A stretch of DNA of 6,674 nucleotides from positions 1 to 6,674 of the forward strand of contig CAYHHI010000075.1 of assembly GCA_964356335.1 (NCBI GenBank), given 5' to 3'. Below, piece by piece: positions 1-3,840 of the stretch (position 1 is its first letter; every line of letters begins with the position of its first letter). A program made the position numbers and the translations under genes. Source of the stretch: CAYHHI01 sp964356335. GTDB taxonomy: Bacteria > Arandabacterota > Arandabacteria > Arandabacterales > Arandabacteraceae. The notes under the pieces are model-generated. The model was not told the DNA's origin and ran no database searches. It worked only from the letters and a program-made list of their open reading frames with translations.

Positions 1-37
1 TGATTCGTAACGGACCTAATGGCCTTGCTGATCTCAT
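1..37 (-). CDS. possible start of a further leftward gene (partial, runs off window)
   Basis: An ATG at 37-35 lies one base after the TAA stop of the upstream gene (41-39) and opens a frame (MRSARPLGPLRI) that continues to the window edge. The close spacing is typical of this leftward gene set. The ribosome site is poor, with only GGCGGG upstream instead of the AAAGGA used by the neighbours. Only 12 codons are visible, so no function can be given. The frame following the neighbour's stop also reads open, which makes the true frame uncertain. Confidence 0.25.
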   Translation of the reverse strand, partial: MRSARPLGPLRI

Positions 38-38
38 G

Positions 39-275
39 TTATCCCGCCTTGCACAAGGCCTTGAGCTCTGCTTTTACACGTCGCGCGGTCTCCCCTTTCC
101 ACGTGTTCGCATTGGCAAGGAAATAAAGCACGATGCTCTTGCCACTGTCGTATATGTAATCATCATGAATGCTGTCGAGCGACCGCATGGCGCTCAGGTA
201 GGGCTCCGCCCCAAAATAGGGGCGGGTCCAATCGCGGCGAATCTCTGCTGCAATCTCGTAAATCGGGCGGCTCAT
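39..275 (-). CDS. small phage protein of unknown function (78 aa)
   Basis: This 78-residue protein has an aromatic and charged N-terminal half (IYEIAAEIRRDW, then PYFGAEPYLSAM) and a likely amphipathic basic helix at the C-terminus (residues 60-76). From memory, proteins with this order of motifs (IYEIA-EIR-DW, PY..A.PYL.AM.SLDS, DSG.SIVLYFL, WKGE.A.R.KAEL) recur as hypothetical proteins in proteobacterial phages; I know of no assigned role. The start at 275 is supported by AAAGGAG upstream and by an ATGA overlap with the stop of the preceding gene, which implies translational coupling. There is no signal peptide or membrane segment, so a cytoplasmic protein made during infection is likely. 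Confidence 0.8.
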   Translation of the reverse strand: MSRPIYEIAAEIRRDWTRPYFGAEPYLSAMRSLDSIHDDYIYDSGKSIVLYFLANANTWKGETARRVKAELKALCKAG

Positions 276-568
276 GAGCGGTCTCCTTTATCAATAACAG
301 GCAGTGCGCTTTCCATGGTCAGAATCCACGCGCGTACGTCGGCCATGGCCTGATCATATTGGCCGCGCTTGTATCGCTTGCCGCTGATCTTGCTGGCCAT
401 GTCAAAGCACCGTGTCGGGGTTGCGGTGCGGGTTAAGCGCATTCCAATCTTGCAGGCTTTCAGGGCATGGTACACGGTCCGCGCGTGTAATAAGCGAGTC
501 GAGTCGAGACCGATGAAAGCGGTAACCCCGTCCCCGTGCTTTACGATATAGCTATCTAAGTCTTGCAT
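272..568 (-). CDS. hypothetical basic phage protein (98 aa)
   Basis: I do not recognise this 98-residue protein. It is rich in Arg and Lys, with two cysteines (39 and 54), a hydrophobic-to-basic middle (about 26-47) and a predicted helix around residues 68-86 after the basic stretch GKRYKRGQ. No catalytic motif, signal peptide or membrane segment is visible. The start at 568 has a strong AAAGGAG ribosome site about 8 bases upstream and lies downstream of a good promoter candidate (601-641), so it is probably the first gene of its transcript. Its stop overlaps the start of the next leftward gene by ATGA. The basic character would allow nucleic-acid binding, but that is inference only. Confidence 0.75.
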   Translation of the reverse strand: MQDLDSYIVKHGDGVTAFIGLDSTRLLHARTVYHALKACKIGMRLTRTATPTRCFDMASKISGKRYKRGQYDQAMADVRAWILTMESALPVIDKGDRS

Positions 569-600
569 GTTTTGTGCTCCTTTCTGATTCGAGCTTGATC

Positions 601-641
601 AGTGTAGCAATGCCGGCACGATAGTCAATATATATTTAAAT
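601..641 (-). promoter_or_regulatory. sigma70-like leftward promoter with AT-rich upstream element
   Basis: On the minus strand TTGACT (628-623) is followed after 16 bases by TACACT (606-601), and the -10 is preceded by TGC, giving an extended -10 (TGn). The 13 bases upstream of the -35 (629-641) are all A/T except for the end and resemble an UP element. An 8-base palindrome, TGCCGGCA (611-618), lies in the spacer and a TGATCA (596-601) touches the -10; either could bind a regulator. Transcription would begin near 594, about 25 bases before the ATG at 568. This is the best promoter seen in the window. Confidence 0.6.
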
Positions 642-678
642 GCCCGCTCATGTTTTTTTCGCGGGCTGCTGCGCGGGC
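642..678 (-). other. RNA hairpin, copy 1 of a duplicated hairpin element
   Basis: GCCCGC (642-647) can pair with GCGGGC at 673-678 or with an identical GCGGGC at 661-666, so two alternative stems are possible. On the leftward transcript the stem is followed by an A/T-rich stretch (641-629) rather than a clean U run. It may be a weak terminator. It sits directly upstream of the promoter at 601-641 and is related to the hairpin at 698-726. Confidence 0.45.
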
Positions 679-736
679 TTTTGATGCAATTAAAAACAAG
701 ACCGGCACGGGCTGCTGCGCGGTCTTTTGATCTAAT
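663..736. repeat. imperfect direct repeat, 28 bp, period 46 bp
   Basis: Positions 663-690 and 709-736 match at 25 of 28 bases, with differences at 677/723, 686/732 and 687/733. The shared core is GGGCTGCTGCGCGG followed by a pyrimidine-rich CTTTTGAT. Each copy supplies one arm of a hairpin whose other arm lies outside the repeat. It is consistent with duplication of a terminator-like element in the gap between two leftward genes. Confidence 0.7.
690..726 (-). terminator. second candidate intrinsic terminator (leftward), hairpin copy 2
   Basis: On the minus strand AAGACCG (726-720) pairs with CGGTCTT (704-698) across a 15-base GC-rich loop, and the stem is followed by GTTTTTAATT. The 7-bp stem with a U-rich tail fits a rho-independent terminator acting on leftward transcripts. 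It may back up the stronger terminator at 751-782. The plus strand has only TTTT after the stem, and no rightward gene leads into it. Confidence 0.5.
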
Positions 737-750
737 CATATGTTTGCCAG

Positions 751-782
751 GCAAATAAAAACCCCGCCACGTGGGCGGGGTT
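751..782 (-). terminator. strong rho-independent terminator for the leftward genes
   Basis: Nine-base arms AACCCCGCC (760-768) and GGCGGGGTT (774-782) form a perfect GC-rich stem with a 5-base loop. On the minus strand the stem runs into TTTTTATTTGC. It lies 22 bases after the stop of the 92-residue gene (805) and would end that transcript. The plus strand after the stem (TTCTAGG) lacks a U run, so it appears to act on leftward transcripts only. Confidence 0.85.
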
Positions 783-804
783 CTAGGTCCGACTGCTGCT
801 CTGA

Positions 805-1083
805 TCAGGCTGCGCTGCGCTTTCTAGCGGACACGCGCACCGACATGATCTCCGTCACGCGAGTGCATTGCTGCTGCTGCGCTTCCGTCAATATTGAGCG
901 GACCGCCTCTGCATCTAGGGTTGCGCGCTCTGTCCACGTCACTGCTGCGCGATACATTGCGCCGTCAATCTCTGCATAGCCCGAATTGATCAGGGCGGTC
1001 TTGAGCGCGGCCTCCTCCTTTGTCAGGTCTGAAATCCTCGCCTTGAGCGCGCCTAACTGATCAACAATTGCTGCGTAATCCAT
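805..1083 (-). CDS. small helical phage protein of unknown function (92 aa)
   Basis: Residues 1-34 look like a charged helix with heptad-like spacing (DQLGALKARISDLTKEEAAL), followed by a short beta-like segment (EIDGAMYRAAVTWTER, about 38-53), a second helix (LDAEAVRSILTEAQQQQ, about 56-72) and a basic tail ending SVRVSARKRSAA. From memory this layout is common in hypothetical proteins of proteobacterial phages; no role is established that I know of. The start at 1083 has AAAGGA 7 bases upstream. A strong hairpin (1109-1134) separates it from the previous gene and a strong terminator (751-782) follows, so it is the last gene of its transcript. There is no signal peptide or membrane segment. 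The Q-rich stretch arises from a CTG repeat at 870-880. Confidence 0.8.
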   Translation of the reverse strand: MDYAAIVDQLGALKARISDLTKEEAALKTALINSGYAEIDGAMYRAAVTWTERATLDAEAVRSILTEAQQQQCTRVTEIMSVRVSARKRSAA

Positions 1084-1108
1084 GTTCTATCCTTTCTCTG
1101 ATAGGGGT

Positions 1109-1134
1109 CCGCTCCGGCCTTTCGACCGGAGCGG
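1109..1134 (-). other. strong hairpin between two leftward genes
   Basis: CCGCTCCGG (1109-1117) and CCGGAGCGG (1126-1134) are perfectly complementary 9-base arms around an 8-base loop. It begins 9 bases after the stop of the 107-residue gene and ends 13 bases before the AAAGGA site of the next gene. On the minus strand it is followed by ACCCCTATC, with no U run, so it is not a standard terminator. It may protect the upstream message from 3' decay, mark a processing point, or reduce expression of the gene downstream. Confidence 0.65.
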
Positions 1135-1142
1135 GGTCTAGG

Positions 1143-1466
1143 TTAGAGGGTTACTGTGCCATTGAAATTGATCTCGACTTCACGTCCGGACATGGCCGAC
1201 TCGATTGCGTCGTCAAGTCGCATGTCCAAGGCCGACTCGATCTTGTCCTCGACAATCGTTTCGATCTTTGACTCGAGATCATAGTTCGACAGGATCCTGT
1301 CGATTAGTTCGACGTCGACTCCGTCGGATTCTTCAAAACCCTTTATGCGTTCCTCAAGGGTTTTGACCAGCTGCTGCGTCGCCTTGAGCTCCGCCTCAAG
1401 AGCAGAGACTGCGTCCTGAAAACGAGTGAGGCCGCTTACTACTTCCGTGAATGCTTGTGCTAACAT
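1143..1466 (-). CDS. acidic coiled-coil phage protein, unknown function (107 aa)
   Basis: I do not recognise this protein. The frame is open upstream to 1571, but the start at 1466 (MLAQAFTEVV) is chosen because it has AAAGGA 6 bases upstream and because the extra upstream frame is low-quality. Residues 10-48 look like a coiled coil (VSALEAELKA then LVKTLEERIKGFEES). Residues 50-95 are strongly acidic with helical character (DVELIDRIL, ESKIETIVEDKIESAL). The tail REVEINFNGTVTL looks like a beta strand pair. There are no cysteines, signal peptide or membrane segment. The shape suggests an oligomeric cytoplasmic protein; any function is unknown. It is followed by a strong hairpin and the 92-residue gene. 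Confidence 0.75.
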   Translation of the reverse strand: MLAQAFTEVVSGLTRFQDAVSALEAELKATQQLVKTLEERIKGFEESDGVDVELIDRILSNYDLESKIETIVEDKIESALDMRLDDAIESAMSGREVEINFNGTVTL

Positions 1467-1470
1467 TGGA

Positions 1471-1487
1471 CTGTCCTTTCTTGACAG
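1471..1487 (-). promoter_or_regulatory. ribosome binding site inside a small hairpin
   Basis: Upstream of the start at 1466, CTGTC (1487-1483 on the minus strand) can pair with GACAG (1475-1471) across a 7-base loop. The AAAGGA ribosome site straddles the loop and the 3' arm. A 5-bp stem is modest, so it may only weakly limit ribosome access, but it supports 1466 as the true start and offers a possible point of translational control. Confidence 0.4.
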
Positions 1488-1507
1488 GTTTTGTGCACGG
1501 CTCTTTT

Positions 1508-1526
1508 CGTGAACCGTGGTTACACG
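1508..1526. repeat. imperfect inverted repeat at the end of the small membrane ORF
   Basis: CGTGAACC (1508-1515) and GGTTACACG (1518-1526) are complementary apart from one bulged A, with a 2-base centre. Such a short centre suits a protein-binding dyad on DNA better than an RNA hairpin. It overlaps the stop codon (1522-1520) of the 44-residue ORF and lies 42 bases upstream of the 107-residue gene. It contains one copy of the ACCGTGG motif (1513-1519). Confidence 0.4.
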
Positions 1527-1654
1527 ATAAAGAAGAATGCAAAGATAATCAATAGAACGAATATAGAACAAACAAAATAAATGATCACAGGTTCGTGATC
1601 ATGCACGGCTGGCCACGGGTCCCTTGGGGTCAATCGAGATTGAGGCGCGGCCAT
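1520..1654 (-). CDS. possible small single-pass membrane protein (44 aa)
   Basis: An ATG at 1654 opens a 44-codon frame. Residues 1-22 are polar with prolines and histidines (MAAPQSRLTP, then PWPAVHDHEP); residues 23-44 are an unbroken hydrophobic run of Ile, Val, Phe, Leu, Tyr and one Cys, ending at the stop. This is the form of a tail-anchored or single-pass inner-membrane peptide. GAGG lies 8 bases upstream of the ATG, with a G-rich run before it. It heads the leftward genes, 54 bases before the 107-residue gene. Phage membrane peptides of this size include holins, superinfection-exclusion and spanin-like proteins, but nothing here selects among them. The AT-rich stretch could instead be a promoter region that happens to read open, so the gene is not certain. 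The frame continues upstream to a TTG at 1759, but that part is not convincing. Confidence 0.5.
   Translation of the reverse strand: MAAPQSRLTPRDPWPAVHDHEPVIIYFVCSIFVLLIIFAFFFIV
1581..1602. repeat. perfect 8-bp inverted repeat with 6-bp centre
   Basis: ATGATCAC (1581-1588) and GTGATCAT (1595-1602) are exact reverse complements separated by AGGTTC. The 14-base half-site spacing places the two TGATCA cores more than one helical turn apart, as in many dimeric repressor operators. It lies inside the possible 44-residue ORF, where it encodes HDHEPVI, so it may have a coding explanation. On the minus strand it is followed by TTATTTTGTTTG, so a weak terminator is also possible. Confidence 0.45.
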
Positions 1655-1906
1655 CCGCGAAACCTCGACCCCCCTAATCGGCGCGCGGTCTACGCGGGCG
1701 CGCGTAAAACCCGATTTTCCACGGTCCGTTAGCAAAATAAAAAAATCCGGAAAACCCAATTGTCAACAAAGGCCCAAGGTACCGGGCACCCCCCAATTGT
1801 CAAAAACACCTCTAGGATCCCCTACCCCCGTCCTATATTTTGTTGTACCGTGGACCACGATGAAACATCCGTCCTCCTGCAAATACGACTACGGGACCCA
1901 CGAAAC
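1655..1906. other. divergent strand-switch intergenic region
   Basis: Leftward and rightward genes separate here. Both strands lack convincing ORFs. The left part (1640-1715) is GC-rich and the part near 1731-1756 is A-rich. It holds two copies of CCCAATTGTCAA (1755-1766, 1792-1803), two ACCGTGG motifs (1719-1725 inverted, 1847-1853), and an 11-base palindrome CGTGGACCACG (1849-1859). On the plus strand TATATT (1834-1839) would make a good -10, but no -35 match lies 16-18 bases upstream. On the minus strand both copies of the 12-mer contain TTGACA, but no good -10 follows. Promoters are expected here but may need an activator or a phage-specific factor. Confidence 0.55.
1755..1803. repeat. 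pair of 12-bp direct repeats, CCCAATTGTCAA, 37 bp apart
   Basis: The exact 12-mer occurs at 1755-1766 and 1792-1803, and A-rich bases follow both copies. The minus strand of each reads TTGACAATTGGG, which contains a consensus -35 hexamer. The 37-bp period is about three and a half helical turns. The pair lies in the non-coding strand switch, which makes a regulatory binding site the simplest reading; coding constraint does not explain it. Confidence 0.6.
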
Positions 1907-2356
1907 ATGGCCAAAACCCCCGCTCTTGGTGAAGCTCTCCGCCGTGCTTACAAGTCTCCGAAGGCTTGTCCCGTGGCGACGCAAGACATCCACGTCAATC
2001 TGAAGAACCGTAACCACGCCATCAGCGACTACGGCTACGGCCCCCTGAACCCGAGCGAGCCCAACGACAAGTTCTGGAAACGTCTTGCTGACATGTGGGG
2101 CATCACCACTGCTGAGGCGAAAACGTCCCGCTGCTACAATTGCGCAGCCTTTGTTCAGACAAAGGAGATGCTGGCTTGCATCGAGCGCGGCATCGGCTTT
2201 GATCCGGACGAGCCTCCTGCTAACCAGAAGGCTGAAGCGGTGACCGCTAAGGTCGTGCAGTCAAAAGCAAATCTTGGCTATTGCCAGTTGTTTCATTTCA
2301 AGTGTGCCGGTGAACGTACCTGTGATGCGTGGCTCACGGGCGGACCGATCAAGTAG
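1907..2356 (+). CDS. cysteine-rich phage protein, possibly metal- or Fe-S-binding (149 aa)
   Basis: The protein has seven cysteines, six in the C-terminal half: C76-x2-C79-x11-C91, then C126-x6-C133-x5-C139. The context motifs are RCYNCAAF, LACIERG, GYCQLFHFKC and RTCDAWLTGGP. The CxxC plus GxC arrangement recalls high-potential iron-sulfur proteins, and from memory the RC.NCAAF and RTCDxW..GGP motifs recur in phage proteins annotated as hypothetical or structural, notably in marine phages. Residues 45-75 (PLNPSEPNDKFW, then LADMWGITTAEAKT) form a helical segment that could be HTH-like. The start at 1907 is preferred because upstream codons lack protein-like character, though no strong ribosome site precedes it. 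It ends 11 bases before the large terminase and is probably co-transcribed. Metal or cluster binding is inference; disulfides are an alternative. Confidence 0.8.
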   Translation: MAKTPALGEALRRAYKSPKACPVATQDIHVNLKNRNHAISDYGYGPLNPSEPNDKFWKRLADMWGITTAEAKTSRCYNCAAFVQTKEMLACIERGIGFDPDEPPANQKAEAVTAKVVQSKANLGYCQLFHFKCAGERTCDAWLTGGPIK

Positions 2357-2367
2357 CTTGGGAACAC

Positions 2368-3840
2368 ATGACCATCGTCCCCAATCCGAAGATTGATGAA
2401 GACAGCCTGAAGAAGCTTGCCAAGCTCTATAGCCGACTTGGTCAGTTGGAGCAGGCGAATGCGGCGCGTGAAAACTTCATTCCCTTTGTTAACGCCGTGT
2501 GGCCGGGGTTCATTGCCGGGCGGCACCATAAGATTGTGGCCGAGAAGCTGGAGGCCGTGGCCAACGGAACATTGAAGCGACTGATCATCAATATGCCACC
2601 GAGGCATACGAAGTCGGAGTTTGCTTCCTATCTGTTTCCGGCGTGGTTCATTGGCCGCCGTCCGGACCTCAAGATCATGCAGGCGACGCATACGGCAGAC
2701 CTCTCGATCCGCTTTGGTCGCAAGGTCAGAAACTTGATGGACGGGGAAGACTATAAGAAGGTCTTCCCTGATGTTAAGCTACGAGCAGATTCAAAGGCGG
2801 CTTATCGCTGGGAGACGGATGATGGTGGCGAATATTATGCAGCGGGTGTCGGCGGCTCTATCGCGGGTCGCGGCGCAGATCTCTTCATTGTGGACGACCC
2901 TCACTCGGAACAAGACGCCCTAAGCCCGACGGCTCTGGAGAACGCTTGGGAGTGGTACATGTCTGGCCCCCGCCAGCGTCTGCAACCGGGCGGGGCGATT
3001 GTCGTGGTCATGACGCGGTGGGGTGAGGCGGACCTGACGGCCCGTCTGCTCCGCCAACAGGCCATGGACCCCAAGGCCGATCAGTGGGAAGTGGTGGAGT
3101 TTCCGGCTATCTTTGATAGCGGGGAGCCGCTCTGGCCGGAATATTGGAAGCTGGAGGAACTTGAGAAGATCAAGGCCTCGATCTCTGCTTCCAAGTGGCA
3201 GGCGCAGTATATGCAGCGCCCGACGTCGGATACGGCGTCTATTTTGAAGCGCGATTGGTGGAAGGTCTGGGAGAAGGAGGACGTGCCGCGTTTGCAGTAC
3301 GTCATCCAGAGCTACGATACCGCCTTCCTGAAATCTCGGACCGCGGACTATTCGGCCATTCAGACGTGGGGCGTGTTCTTTCCCACAGAGGATTCGCCGC
3401 CCAACGTGATCCTTTTGGACGCAAAGAAGGGGCGTTGGGAGTTTCCTGATCTGAAAAGGATTGCTCTGGAGGAGTACCAGTACTGGGAACCGGAGACTGT
3501 GCTCATCGAAGCGAAGGCTTCGGGCATGCCGTTGACGCAGGAGTTGCGACACATGGGCATTCCTGTGGTAAACTTTACGCCTTCTCGCGGGAATGATAAG
3601 CATTCTAGGGTCAATTCTGTGTCCCCTCTGTTCGAGTCGGGTCTTGTTTGGCGTCCGGATACGTCGTGGGCAGAGGAAGTGGTCGAGGAATTGGCGGCTT
3701 TTCCTTTTGGCGAACATGACGATATGGTGGACTGTGCCACTCAAGCCTTGATGCGGTTCCGTCAGGGTGGGTTTATTGGGCATCCGGACGACTATCAGAT
3801 GGAAGATCTGAAACGTCCTTCAAATAGGGTCTACTACTGA
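2368..3840 (+). CDS. terL: phage terminase, large subunit (ATPase-nuclease)
   Basis: This 490-residue protein powers DNA translocation into the procapsid and cuts the concatemer. The N-terminal ATPase has a Walker A motif MPPRHTKS (76-83), a Walker B LFIVDDPH (172-179) with the acidic pair D176-D177, and a coupling motif VVVMTRWGEADL (212-223). The C-terminal RNase H-like nuclease shows D317 (SYDTA), E381 (IEAKASG) and D451-D452 (HDDMVD), the expected metal-binding carboxylates. The residue between H and K in Walker A is Thr where many relatives have Gly. Length is normal. The ATG at 2368 with GGGA just upstream is preferred; a GTG at 2329 is in frame but would overlap the upstream gene. Its stop overlaps the portal start (TGATG). 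No small terminase subunit is recognisable nearby. Confidence 0.96.
   Translation: MTIVPNPKIDEDSLKKLAKLYSRLGQLEQANAARENFIPFVNAVWPGFIAGRHHKIVAEKLEAVANGTLKRLIINMPPRHTKSEFASYLFPAWFIGRRPDLKIMQATHTADLSIRFGRKVRNLMDGEDYKKVFPDVKLRADSKAAYRWETDDGGEYYAAGVGGSIAGRGADLFIVDDPHSEQDALSPTALENAWEWYMSGPRQRLQPGGAIVVVMTRWGEADLTARLLRQQAMDPKADQWEVVEFPAIFDSGEPLWPEYWKLEELEKIKASISASKWQAQYMQRPTSDTASILKRDWWKVWEKEDVPRLQYVIQSYDTAFLKSRTADYSAIQTWGVFFPTEDSPPNVILLDAKKGRWEFPDLKRIALEEYQYWEPETVLIEAKASGMPLTQELRHMGIPVVNFTPSRGNDKHSRVNSVSPLFESGLVWRPDTSWAEEVVEELAAFPFGEHDDMVDCATQALMRFRQGGFIGHPDDYQMEDLKRPSNRVYY

Noticed and set aside
665..1378. Four copies of GCTGCTGCG (665, 711, 873, 1370), a possible recombination hotspot word
   Set aside because: Two copies belong to the duplicated hairpins and two encode Gln/Ala-rich stretches; no orientation pattern supports a Chi-like role.
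1524..1552. Leftward promoter TTGATT-N17-TATCGT before the 107-residue gene
   Set aside because: Both hexamers match at only four of six positions and the stretch is AT-rich because it may encode a membrane segment.
1778..1824. GGTACC, TCTAGG and GGATCCCC close together, resembling a cloning polylinker
   Set aside because: The order and sequence do not match a common vector polylinker and the flanking genes read on as normal phage DNA.
1881..1897. AAATACGACTACGGGA, resembling a T7-type promoter
   Set aside because: The bases between the recognition part and the GGGA start are missing compared with the T7 consensus, and no second copy was seen in the window.
1760..1906. Upstream extension of the cysteine-rich protein
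   Set aside because: The extra 49 codons cover the repeat-bearing strand switch, begin at a non-ATG codon inside one of the 12-bp repeats, and lack protein-like composition.
2329..2367. GTG start 13 codons earlier for the large terminase
   Set aside because: It would overlap the conserved C-terminus of the upstream gene and has no ribosome site; ATG at 2368 has GGGA and fits the 11-base gap.
2920..3783. Long antisense open frame (287 codons) under the large terminase gene
   Set aside because: The terminase motifs on the plus strand are intact across the whole stretch; the antisense product is Arg/Leu/His-rich and has no motif.
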